64,000 nucleotides of DNA from Neoconidiobolus thromboides FSU 785 (Eukaryota > Entomophthoromycota > Entomophthoromycetes > Entomophthorales > Neoconidiobolaceae): NCBI GenBank assembly GCA_025603075.1, contig MU626259.1:127920-191919 (forward strand), in the 5' to 3' direction. Below the pieces are notes generated by a model. It ran no database searches. It was not told the origin of the DNA and saw nothing but the letters and a program-made list of their open reading frames with translations. A program made the translations under genes and the position numbers. Below are positions 46,290 through 56,388 of the stretch, piece by piece (within the stretch, counting starts at the first letter, position 1; every line of letters starts with the position of its first letter).

Positions 46290-46418
46290 GTTCAAAAAAT
46301 AAACAAACTGATTAAACTTTATTTTAAAAAGGATTTTTTTACTCAAAGCTAATTCACTAAGTTTTGTCATCTTTTTATAATTGTCAATAATTTTAACTTG
46401 ATCTTTTTTTATTGAAAA
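46290..46418. promoter_or_regulatory. Bidirectional intergenic promoter, RIB7 / CCDC97-domain gene
   Basis: Only 129 bp separate the divergent start codons at 46289 and 46419, so both promoters must share this segment. It is AT-rich. No specific factor-binding motif was identified. Confidence 0.5.
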
Positions 46419-47338
46419 ATGCAAGACTTTGAAGTATTACTAAAGCAAGAAATTTATAATGAAATAGAAGCCAGTGAAGACATAAAACTCTTGCAATATA
46501 AAGAAAAATTTCCATTAGATAAAATAAAACATTGGTTATTAACTGATCTGTTTCTATTTATCCAAAATGGACAAGCCTATTTTAATAATAAAATTTTATC
46601 CTTATTACAACAAATTCAATTAGGTAATTTATTCAACTAATCCTTCAGCCATATACTTAACTTGTACTAGATAGTGATAGTGAATACTTATTAACTCATC
46701 AAAACCTACAAATTTCAACAAAAAGAATCCGAAATCGACGCTATGAATATATGACCCAAGTATTGATAAATAAAGATTATTTTAGTGAAAGAGAAATTAT
46801 TAAAAGGGAGCCAGATTTATTTTATTATTATTTACCAAATTATAAAATTAAGTTTCAAAATGAACCTAAATTATCCGAAAGATTAATAATGAATTGGGAG
46901 CAAGATATTATCAATCAAAAGATAGATGAGGCTAAAAGTAGACAAGAAGACCAATGGGAGGAAGAGGAAGAAGAGGAAGAAGAAGAGGGAGAAGAAGGAG
47001 TAATAGAAGAAAAGAAAGAAGAAAAGGAAAATATAGAGGAAGGCTTAGATGGCGAATTGACAGAAGAAGGTACTTAAATTAATAGTTAATATGATATAAC
47101 AATAATTGGAATATTAACAAACATTAGAATTTGAGTTGAGGAAAGAAGAATTAATTAAAGTAATGAAAGAAAGGTTCATTGGTGGTTTAGACAAAACATT
47201 TGATTATAATAAAATTGATCAAGATGAGGTAAATTATTATGTTAGCATTTAATATTTATTTATTTATATTTCTAGTCTTTAGATAGGTTAGATATAATTG
47301 GAAATGATTGCGAAGATAGCTATTTTGATTCGGAATAA
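46419..47338 (+). CDS. CCDC97-domain protein (spliceosome SF3b-associated family)
   Basis: Four exons, 46419-46623, 46671-47069, 47128-47228 and 47276-47338, encode 255 residues. The conserved CCDC97 block starts at about residue 88 with RNRRYEYMTQVLINKDYFSE and continues REPDLFYYYL. A run of about 20 glutamates lies near residues 155-185. The family's C-terminal block follows: VMKERFIGGLDKTFDYNKID, then LDRLDIIGNDCEDSYFDSE. Human CCDC97 is reported to bind the U2 snRNP SF3b complex, so a role in splicing is likely but not shown here. The last 19 nt of coding sequence overlap the convergent Rad57-like gene. Confidence 0.88.
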
Positions 47339-48329
47339 ACTAAGCCATCTCTTGTAATAATATAATTTAATTCACTATCTTTACACCATCTGCAACCTAT
47401 CGTTTTTAATATACGTAAATTACTATTATTACTGATAATACTGCTATCATTATCTTCGTTATTCTCATTTTTATTTTGTTTATTGTTTTCTCTAGTTTTA
47501 TAGTTTTGTTTAATTCGAGATAAAATAATTTGATTTGATATATAATTTTTAAATGTTAAACCAAAGTTAGGCTGAATCTTTAACTTATTAATCTTATTAA
47601 TTTGATATTTTAAACTAATTAAATTACTGCTATTTAATTTTTCATTATTATCAATTACATCATTGACATTATTAATCATAATAACAATCAAGCCAAACTC
47701 TTCTTTTAATATATTTAACTGTTGAACAATCAAATATAAATCTGAGTAATCTACTATATCAATGCTACTATTATTATTATTTAAAATAAACTGTATGTTA
47801 TCAATAATAACCACGCCAACTTGTTGATTTTCTTTTTTCTTCTCGATTAAATACTCTCTTAGTTTGTTCATAATAATCTCCTTTAAAAGATCAATTGTTG
47901 GTGAATAAATTATATGGATGTTATTTAGTATTTGTTTTTGAGTTAATTGAGTATCATACTTTTCACTCAGCTGTAATAATCTTTCAGTTGGAAACTTTTT
48001 TTCTTTATTAATGTAAACACTACCTAACAACAATAGTTTAACATACAAAAATTTAGTATAATTTGACTATAGTTACCTTTCTCTAATCCACCCAATTCTT
48101 TCTTGAGTTGTGCTGTGATGCTCAGTTGCAGTCCTAACTGTGTTTTTCCACTTGAACTTAAATTTCTATTAATTGTAAACCAATTATTCCTTGACTATTC
48201 GCTTTACCTTTTTCCATATAAATGAATTAAACTTGATGTAGGCAAACCACCATTTAAATATTGATCAATTTTTTGGTCTCCAGTTGTTAAATACTCGGTC
48301 TTTGTTACTTTGATTCTTTTATTTTCCAT
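47320..48329 (-). CDS. Rad51 paralogue, Rad57/XRCC3-like
   Basis: Three exons on the minus strand, 48329-48208, 48156-48077 and 48023-47320, encode 301 residues. The Walker A motif LYGKSSSGKTQL (39-46 for GKSSSGKT) is formed across the first intron with the acceptor TTTAAG at 48157. A nearer TAG acceptor would leave a defective P-loop, so this one was chosen. LGGLEKGSVYINKEKKFPTERLLQL matches the XRCC3/Rad57 pattern. The Walker B strand GVVIIDNIQF has Asp near 142. These proteins help load Rad51 on single-stranded DNA in homologous recombination. The Asn-rich insertions are typical of this AT-rich genome. Rad57, Rad55 and XRCC3 are hard to separate without alignment. Confidence 0.85.
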
Positions 48330-48555
48330 TATTCTTTAACTGAAATCAATTAAAACTAGCTACTCCCTCTAATCCTGTTAAACCAAAACCCCGATTTTTT
48401 AAAAGGATGACGTAAGGATGAAACAGAAACTGATATACCTTTTTAAAGAAATTCTTAGAAAACCGGATATAGTTAACATTAATAAAGTATAAAAGCAACT
48501 GAAGAGCTTAAAAGCAGTAAATAGTTTTATTAAATTTCTTTTAAAAAGCATCAAT
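48330..48555. promoter_or_regulatory. Bidirectional intergenic promoter, Rad57-like / DHRS12-like
   Basis: 226 bp lie between the divergent start codons at 48329 and 48556. It contains a GATGACGTAAGGATG site near 48405, which resembles an ATF/CREB or AP-1 half site. That resemblance is unproven. Confidence 0.4.
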
Positions 48556-49767
48556 ATGAGTCTTTTGTTTAAATTTCCTCAATTTATGTACAATGGTATT
48601 TATGATTATTGTCAAGCTGGTTTTTTAAAAAATAGTGAAAGATTTAATTTAAACGCTCTAAACGTGGATGTCAAAGATAAGGTGTTTATCGTTACTGGTA
48701 AGCTTAGCTGTTTTTTTTACCAAGTTAGATTTAACCTTTGTATCTTTTTAAGGTGGTAGTAAAGGTCTAGGTAAAGTAACTGCTATGGAAATTGCAAAGC
48801 GAGGTAAGAAGTTTATTTATTTTATTTTATTTATTAATCACATATCATCCAGGTGGTACAGTTCATATCCTCTGCCGTGATGAAGCCAGTGGTCAAAAGG
48901 CAGTAGAGGAGATCAAAAAAGAGGCTACTAATGATTCCATTTTCTTACATCTCGTTGACCTTAGTAGTCTTAAAAACTTGAATAAGTTTTATAAAACCTT
49001 TAATCAGACCCATAAAACCAATAAGGAACTAGCTCAATGTGATGTATTGATTCATAACGCTGGTTTTATTGCTGAAAAATATCAATTAACTGAAGAAGGT
49101 ATTGAGTCTTCTTTTGCTGTTAATTCGTTAGCTCCTTATTACCTTACTAAATTGTTTTTACCCAATTTGGAAGCTAGTAAAGAGGCAAGAGTGGTAAGTT
49201 AGCTTATCATAAAAAACAAAACGATATTAAAAAGAATTCAATTAGATCTTTGTATCTAGTGGTGGTATGTATAACAGTAAACTAGAGCCCAAAGATTTAC
49301 AATTTAAAAAAGTATGGTTTTATTCAGGGGTATCAGCTTATGCACAAAATAAACGCCAACAAGTAGAGATGGCTAAAAAGCTAAGTCAAGTTTATAGCGG
49401 TAAAGGTATACGTTTCTTATCTATGCATCCAGGCTGGTGCGCTACTCCTGGTGTATCAAAATCTCTACCCTTTATGGACAAATATTTAGGGGATAAAGTG
49501 TTACGTACCCCACTTCAAGGTGCTGATACTATTCTTTGGTTGGCTTTATCTAAAGAACCTTATGAATATGCCAATGGTGATTTCTTTTTTGGTAAGTGAA
49601 TTATGTAGTAATTATGGGCTGGAATTGATTTTTTACATTTAGATCGTAAACCAGTATCTCCACATTATCCATATGCTAACACAACAGCTAGTGAACAAGA
49701 GGTTAATTCATTTATTTCTCAATGCGAGAATTTAATTGATGAAATAATGGCTAAGAATTTAAATTAA
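48556..49767 (+). CDS. Short-chain dehydrogenase/reductase, DHRS12-like
   Basis: Five exons, 48556-48697, 48753-48803, 48853-49193, 49246-49591 and 49643-49767, encode 334 residues. The Rossmann nucleotide-binding loop is TGGSKGLG (about 47-54), split by the first intron. HILCRDEASG and DLSSL define the next strands, and NAGF marks the NAG motif. The catalytic residues Ser182/Ser183, Tyr210 and Lys214 (YAQNK) are present. A N-terminal extension of about 40 residues includes YNGIYDYCQAGFLKNSERF, a pattern shared with animal DHRS12. The C-terminal PGWCATPGV motif and DFFFDRKPVSPHYPY also fit. The substrate is unknown. NAD(P)-dependent oxidoreduction is expected. Confidence 0.92.
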
Positions 49768-50239
49768 ATTAATATTTATTTAAATTAAAATATTCTGATA
49801 GGCAATTATTATTATTTGTTACTTATTATTTATTGTTTATTATTACTTTACCACTTTTGTTTTATTGTTAATATCCTAGTTTAAGTACATGTAGGAACGT
49901 TTTTTAGATTAATTTGGATATTCATTACTTAAGTTAATCCAGTGTTTTTTTACATTCTTAAAAATATGAGCTTAAGTACACTTTTTATAATATCAACCAA
50001 AATAATTAATGGAGGATAGACAAAAGACATAAGAAAGAGACTTTTCTTTCGTTGCAACTATTGGTTGGTTGAGCTTAATACTGAAAATAAATGATACGAA
50101 ATTAGTTTTTTACTAATATTACAGAATATAAAAGTTATGTACTATATAAAACTATTATATTAGGTGTTTATTGTAAAAAAGAAGTTGATTAAATTTTAAA
50201 ATTTAAAACTTTTAATACTATATTAGGATTACAATATAT

Positions 50240-50338
50240 GGGTGTGTTTTTTTAGCTTCATTACTTTTTCTACCTTTTAAGCAACTATTTGAGTGAAAAA
50301 ATTGTTAGTAAAATTCTTAAACACAAAAATACATCCCC
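50240..50338 (-). mobile_element. MITE-like element, copy 6 (reverse)
   Basis: 99-bp copy in reverse orientation. Its plus-strand ends are GGGTGTGTTTTTTT and ATACATCCCC. ATAT flanks both sides. The reversed core TTACTTTTTCTACC is visible. Confidence 0.9.
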
Positions 50339-50399
50339 ATATTCTTATTTAATTATGAAACTGAATTGAAAATAAACTAGATAGTTTAAAAGAACATAT

Positions 50400-50497
50400 T
50401 GGGATACATTTTTGTGTCCAATAATTTTACTAATAATTTTTCCATTCAAATAGCGCTTAAAAGATGGAAAAAGTAATGAAGCCAAAAAAACACCCTC
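50400..50497 (+). mobile_element. MITE-like element, copy 7
   Basis: 98-bp copy just 61 bp from copy 6 and in the opposite orientation. The left end has changed to TGGGATACATTTTTG and the right end is CACCCTC. ATAT flanks both sides. Internal sequence is close to consensus. Confidence 0.9.
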
Positions 50498-50540
50498 ATA
50501 TAGTGAATATTTAAATTTTAGCTAATTAAATGAAACAACA

Positions 50541-50773
50541 ACAATTTAGAAATTTACAATTATCTTGATAGAACAACTGTTACTGGATTAGTTGTATTTG
50601 TCATAATTCTACAAAAGTTAAGATAGAGAGAAGACTGTGAGAGTATAAAGTTTTCATTGATAACTTATATTGTAACACTTATATTTCTATTCTAATAATT
50701 TACATCTCTGAAGAACATAGGACAGCTATATACTATAGGCTTTTAATGGCTTTCATTTACTTTTTTAACATTT
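50541..50773 (+). pseudogene. Decayed seven-transmembrane receptor fragment
   Basis: The plus strand aligns with the receptor-like remnant at 52753. GLVVFVIILQKLR corresponds to GFITFIIILQKLR in TM1. A YRLLMAFIYFFN stretch corresponds to YRYLIGFLYFFN in TM3. The segment between them has a hydrophobic TM2-like composition. There are several stops, and a MITE (50774) is inserted immediately after the ACATTT that follows FFN. Only the first three helices are recognisable. Confidence 0.6.
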
Positions 50774-50866
50774 GGGGATGTGTTTTTGTTTAAGAATTCT
50801 ACTAACAATTTTTCCACTTAAATAGTCCTTAAAAAATGGAAAAGTAATGAAATAAAAAAAATCCTC
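50774..50866 (+). mobile_element. MITE-like element, copy 8 (inserted in receptor remnant)
   Basis: 93-bp copy with clean GGGGATGTGTTTTTG and ATCCTC ends, flanked by ATTT on both sides. It interrupts DNA that corresponds to continuous sequence in the related remnant at 52.9 kb, supporting ATTT as a target duplication. Confidence 0.92.
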
Positions 50867-51619
50867 ATTTTAAGTATATAAGGTATGTGCTTTAAATTTG
50901 AAAGCTTGCTTTTCTTTACTTCAAATGTAAGTGTTTTTTTGTATTGTGTGAAATCTGGTACTCATGGTTTGGAGTCAAGAACAACTATTTCTGGGTTGAC
51001 TACACTATAAGTCGAAAGGTCTTAGTTTATGTGACTAAGATAGACTTGTATTATGAGGAATAGCACGTAATAGGCTACGGACTATGTAAGACAAATAGAA
51101 TAGACACTTCTAATGTAAATCTATGTAAAATACTATCAAGAAAACTTAGTGGCTTTATTAAATGTTTGAGATATCAGGGAACAACTCAGTTAAAAAGCCT
51201 CGAACTACTATACTCTGAAAACTCTTTTATACTCTAACGAGTACAAATATCAAAACGAGAGGATAGTGTTCTTTGGGATGGAGCTAGAAATCCTTATAGT
51301 AAATCAGACTAAGAGCGTGGGATTGATTTTCTCTGAACTCAAAAACACAACAGCTTAGGCGATTGTTATGCTATAATTAACCATGGGACTGACAAAGCAA
51401 TATTTCACGATTGATCCCAGCAACTTTTTTAGCTATTTGTGTTCCTTCTATTTTGTTTTTCATCTTATAAATGAATGTGAGAATTTGAAACATTAGATAG
51501 CAATTAAAGACAACTACATGAGGTGTTTTTAATTTAGAACAACAGCCTTAAAGGTCCTGTAAAAAAATAATGAAAATGATATAAAAAAATAAAGAGGAAA
51601 CAAAAAATTGATAGCACTT

Positions 51620-51718
51620 GGGGATGTATTTTTGTGTTTAAGAATTTTACTAACAATCTTTCTACTCAAATAGTGCTTAAAAGACGGAAAAAATAATGAA
51701 GCCAAAAAAAACACTCCC
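51620..51718 (+). mobile_element. MITE-like element, copy 9
   Basis: Well-preserved 99-bp copy, GGGGATGTATTTTTGTG to ACACTCCC, flanked by a perfect ACTT duplication rather than the more common ATAT. It is strong evidence for a 4-bp target duplication. Confidence 0.92.
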
Positions 51719-52469
51719 ACTTAAATGTCACTTTTATACATATTTTAATTTTTTAGCATTGTAAAATAAAAAGCTATGGAGAATTAAAAAAAGGAAATAA
51801 AATCCATTTTCTGAAAGTTTGCTTTTAAAAGTAGATTTTATATTAAATCATGATTTTAATGTTTTTCAACATAATTTTTTCAAATAATAGATATATTACA
51901 CATATAGTTGAGCCTTTTTTATGCCATATCAAATTTTTAAAGTTTTGCTACATACATTTCTTATTTAAAAAGACTTTATTAGTTATAGTCATGTAAATTT
52001 AATCCTAAAAATGCTAAAACCTTTATTAGTAAAAAACCAAAACTCATTCTATTATATGTAAAATAAATAATTAATTTAATATAAAAAATTAGTTAAATAT
52101 AGAAAACTAACTGATTTATTTAATATACATTTCTAATATTAAGCTATTACATTGCACTTTTTGTTTTAAACTTATATTAAGCTTTTTGAAATTTCTATTC
52201 TAGTCTTAATAATTTTTTCTGATTTCTGATCTTTATTGTTCATAAAACTTCGGGAATAGAAATTGATCTCAAGCTACAATAAAAAAATATTATAAATATC
52301 AAATACTCAACTGTATATAAGGTTCGTATAGGGATCTACAGTTATAGATATATTCATAATCTAAATGATTAAAGCTTGAACATTAGACCTTTCACGTTGG
52401 TTGCGGGTCATAATTATTACTGTTCTCTTATGAAATAAAACTTTAAATAGATAATTTAAAAGAACAACT

Positions 52470-52565
52470 GAGGATATATACTTTTGTTTAAGAATTTTAC
52501 TAATAATCTTTCAACTTAAATAGCGCCTAAAAATGGAAAAAGTGATGAAACCAGAAAAACATCTC
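52470..52565 (+). mobile_element. MITE-like element, copy 10
   Basis: Degenerate 96-bp copy with ends GAGGATATATACTTTTG and ACATCTC. Flanks are AACT and AACA. The core TTTTACTAATAATCTTTC and ATGGAAAAAGTGATGAAACC is clear. Confidence 0.8.
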
Positions 52566-52752
52566 AACAATTTTTAATTTAAGAAATTTTCAACTAAGTA
52601 GAACGAAGATATTTAGAACAGTATAAAAGGGTTATAAAACTTTGATTAGTTTTGCTTTTTACCAAATATTAAATCCAATCGGCTATGTTTCTTTTATATA
52701 TAAAGGTAAATTATAACGTAGTGATTAATCTTTAATTTTTATTTTTATTTTT

Positions 52753-53430
52753 AGCTTTATCAAACGTTAACTACCTTGGTGGAATAATTATTATAGGCTT
52801 TATTACATTTATAATTATTCTACAAAAATTGAGACAAAGAGATTGCTTTGGCGATTCTAAAGCGTACATAGTAGCCTATATAGCTTCTATTGGTTTTTCC
52901 TTTTTATTGGAATTTATCTTTGGTGAAGTTAACAAAGTAACTTGTTATAGGTATTTAATAGGCTTTTTATACTTCTTTAACATTTTGTTTCTATAAATTA
53001 TGAACATTAAGTTTAAGCGTTTCTATGATGTTTTACCAAAAGTAAGGCTATATGCTTTTATCTTTTTAATTGTTCCTTTGTATCTCTCATCCATGGTTAT
53101 GCCTTATATGTTACTTATTTACTTAATAAGAAATTGTGAACGTTTAATGTTCCTATCTAGCAATTAAAAGACAGTTAGTATTTTAGTTTAATTTTTGGTA
53201 TATTTGCCTTTTAAGAGTCTACTTTTATTGCTTTTAGATCTTTATTTAGATAAAACACTTGACTGCTAGCTTAGTATGTCATGCTTCAAGGAAAGGACTT
53301 TATCTTTTGGTTACTTAATTTCATGTTTACTTTATCCTATCTTCTTCCATCAGCCTATTTGTCAATTCCCCTGTATCCTAATTTATCTTGTTACCTTTAT
53401 AAATAAGTGTCTGAAAGTTCATCTTTCAAA
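52753..53430 (+). pseudogene. Decayed seven-transmembrane (GPCR-like) receptor gene
   Basis: One plus-strand frame reads through four helices of a family A-like receptor. TM1 is GGIIIIGFITFIIIILQKL, TM2 is AYIVAYIASIGFSFLLEFIF, TM3 is YRYLIGFLYFFNILFL with CYR just before it, and TM4 is VRLYAFIFLIVPLYLS after the NIKFKRFYDVLPK loop. There is an in-frame stop directly after NILFL and another after LMFLSSN. Further downstream the pattern of hydrophobic segments persists (FIFWLLNFMFTLSYLLP near 53280) but is broken by stops. A 5' exon before the TTTTTAG acceptor-like site at 52754 was not identified. The topology and loop lengths fit a GPCR; the family name is inferred. Confidence 0.6.
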
Positions 53431-55409
53431 ATTTATAAAAGTCTACTTTTAAAGTATAGTTTTGAAAGAGATTTATATATCACAAACCAGGTTAACTTTT
53501 GACAAATGCGCTATTTGGTTTTTATTGATTTACAATATCTTTATTGTAGCTATATATATATCATTTAACTTTTACAAGCTAACATACAATTATAGCTTTC
53601 AATAGTTATTCAAACGTTAATTAATTATAATAAAATTTCGAATACTAGCAGCTATCGTGCTACTCAAAGTAAAACAAAAATAATTTTAAAGCTTTTTATA
53701 CATTATATTTTGTCACGTCTTACTAGCTACTTTTATTTACATAATAGCTCTTTTTCATATGGAATCTAATTTGAAGATATGGAGATGTATTTTTTCATTT
53801 AAGAATTTTGCTAACAATCTTTCCACTCGAATAGCATTTAAAAGATGGAAAAAGTAATGAAATCAAAAAAAAACACCCCTATATATTGTAAACTTTTAAC
53901 TGTTTTTATTTATATTACTTTTACATTAAGTATAACTTTATATAGTTATACATTTGAACCTTTTGTTTATTAATCTAATTTTAAAACTATCTTGTAAAAC
54001 ATTAATATAAGGAATACTATATCTCCTTTACTAATTATACCATTATATTTTGTTTATAATATTTTTGTTACTGATATGATGACGAATACATTAAAAACAC
54101 ACCATAAAGAGACTTCAAGATTAGTTTTGGATCTATTGATTGAAAATTTACTAACAATGTTGGCATAATACATCAAAGGTTTTCAAGTTTAATAAAAATA
54201 ATGTGTAAATAATAACTATAAGCAAGAGATATATAGAAAAATAGATGCCGGGATATAAAAGGTTGTATCATAGAATTATATTCTTTTAACTACAAATGCT
54301 TATATTTAAAGATGAATCCTTTATTCTAGAATGTAGTTACTTATTAATAATGTTAAATATTTAAGGAAAATAAACGCAGTCACATCCGATTTATTAACTT
54401 TAAACACATATTAATCAAATATTTGAGTTTATAATCAAAAACTGATCAATTAAACGGGTTTTATTACTATAAAAATATCAGAAACTCACTAAATTTGGTC
54501 TATAGTTAGATTAAGTTAACAAATATACCTGTTTAATGCAAACATCTTATTCTAAAGCTTTAGCTTTATTTAAAGTTGCTTATGAAAACAATATGCCCTC
54601 TTGGTTGGCAATTGTACTTTTAATGCGATCTAAAACACAAAGCTCACTATAAAATAATAACCTATATATGAAACCTATTTCTTTAAATATTTTCGGAAGA
54701 ATTAAACAGTAATAATGAAATTAATACTATCAATTTTATTATTTTATAGTATAAACTTTTCTATTTTTTGAAATTCATTAAAAATAAGAATATTGGCTTT
54801 ATATATAGTAGATTTTTTAGGTCTAGAGAAACTCAGGAGAATTAAAGTATAATTTAAATGTATATCTGAACCAAGTTGTTATTAAAGATACTTTTATACT
54901 CAAGGTTATATAGTAAACTATTATTGGCTATGAAAACGAAAACAACTTTTTAATAGCTTTCATTTTTAATTTATTAAATTTAAGCATGTTGAATTTGAAA
55001 ACATTTTTGAAACTAGTAATAATAAGTAATATAGAAACCATAAATATCAATTAAAAACTTAGTTATTAACAATTTCAATATCTTCATTTTATTATATTAG
55101 CCATCGTTTTAATTTAAAAAGTTTCAACTTAATAATTTTAAATAATGTAAATATATTTAAAATTATGGCTTTAGTACACTGTTCTAAAATTATTATTCTA
55201 TTATTATGAATATAGTACTATAATGCTGATAAATGCCTATAAATGCTAATTGGTTTATATTAAAGAATAACTATTAGATTTCAATTAAAAAGAATTAATA
55301 ACTATAGTTAAGCGGTGAAGCATAAAAAACTAATAAATAAATTTACAAATAATAACAAAATGCACACAAAAGTAAAATATATATGGTTTATTCATATTTA
55401 AAATTAATG
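53431..55409. other. Intergenic with one MITE
   Basis: It contains the MITE copy at 53781-53880. The remaining 1.8 kb is AT-rich and no gene was recognised. Confidence 0.4.
53781..53880 (+). mobile_element. MITE-like element, copy 11
   Basis: 100-bp copy with GGAGATGTATTTTTTC and ACACCCCT ends, flanked by ATAT on both sides. Core intact (ATGGAAAAAGTAATGAAATC). Confidence 0.9.
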
Positions 55410-56054
55410 CTAAAGTTGAATTGGTAATAGCGACAATTGTCTTAAATCCTCTAAATGATAAAGATGCTGATCAATCTCACACTCTAATGTTTTAATATTA
55501 TTACTATTATCATCATTTGATGTGACATTACTGTTTTCGTTGTTTATATCCTTATTATCGTTTGAAATGATAATAGGACTTAATATATGAGAAGAGGGAT
55601 AATATTCATCTTTAAAAGAATTTAGAGATTGAAAATAAATTTGCTTTGGTTTTATTAAACTCAAGTTTTTTTCGTTATTCTTATATATATAATTTATTAA
55701 TTGATATTTTTGATTATCAAGACCGTTGACAGTAAAAGTCTTTTTAATTAATTCATTTTTGCTTTTATTATATATACTATATAGACTATTATTTTGACTC
55801 TTTTTCTTTTCTTTCTCTAAATAATAAAAAAACCCTTTACTATACTTGGATGCTGACCATGATTTTCCATCTGTCCATCGTTGTAAATTAAATTTATCTT
55901 GCTTCCATACAAAGCAAGAGCCAGGCTTAATGAACCTCCTTTCAATATGATTTAGTCGGTCTTTTGTTAATTTGAAAATTCCAAGTTTGGTTGCTTCAAT
56001 GATAATTAGTGCGTCCCTTGAGTCTTCAATGTAGCCATTAAAAAAGTTGTCCAT
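55410..56054 (-). CDS. WOPR-domain (Gti1/Pac2 family) transcription factor
   Basis: Intronless gene of 214 residues. It has a nearly complete WOPR domain. WOPRa runs from FNGYIEDSRDALIIIEATKLG through HIERRFIKPGSCFVW to RWTDGKSWSASKYSKGFFYYLE (about 6-82). WOPRb, ELIKKTFTVN ... KYQLINYI, lies at about 102-125. These motifs match Wor1/Ryp1/Gti1/Pac2, where they form one DNA-binding fold. The roughly 90-residue tail is Asn/Ser-rich and ends LEDLRQLSLLPIQL, the same terminal motif as the divergent copy at 27122. At about 215 residues it is much shorter than typical Wor1-type proteins. Family members are master regulators of morphogenesis and conidiation, but the target here is unknown. Confidence 0.92.
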   Translation of the reverse strand: MDNFFNGYIEDSRDALIIIEATKLGIFKLTKDRLNHIERRFIKPGSCFVWKQDKFNLQRWTDGKSWSASKYSKGFFYYLEKEKKKSQNNSLYSIYNKSKNELIKKTFTVNGLDNQKYQLINYIYKNNEKNLSLIKPKQIYFQSLNSFKDEYYPSSHILSPIIISNDNKDINNENSNVTSNDDNSNNIKTLECEIDQHLYHLEDLRQLSLLPIQL

Positions 56055-56363
56055 TTTATTATTATAAATTAAAAATAATCCTCTTACCTTTTTAACTATT
56101 TAAATATGTTTATTTTCGGTAGCATCGTTAGTGATAATAGTAACGAATTACTTTAGTTAAAATGATTAGATAGTGCCATCAACTATAGTTAATACAATTG
56201 GCCACTTAGGCAGCACAACTTAAAGCAAACTATGGAAATTAAAACAATTCTATTTTAAAAATAAAATTGTTTTAAAAAAACTAAAGTTACTTAATCAAGT
56301 AGATTCCTTTTTAATATTCTTTTCAATTATTTCATAGCATTCAGCATTATTTATGAATGTACG

Positions 56364-56388
56364 TTAATTAATTAATTAATTAATTAAT
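56364..56388. repeat. (TTAA)n microsatellite
   Basis: Six tandem TTAA units plus one base, uninterrupted, in the gene-poor region downstream of the WOPR gene. Confidence 0.95.

Larger units (their letters stand above)
49768..52752. other. Gene-poor region with MITEs and a receptor remnant
   Basis: It holds MITE copies 6-9 and most of a receptor-like remnant, with the tenth MITE at 52470. A higher-complexity segment at about 50890-51480 may be decayed coding sequence, but no family was recognised. The ORF at 51529-51720 is antisense to a MITE and is not called. Confidence 0.45.

Noticed and set aside
51529-51720. 63-residue minus-strand ORF
   Set aside because: Mostly the antisense translation of MITE copy 9.
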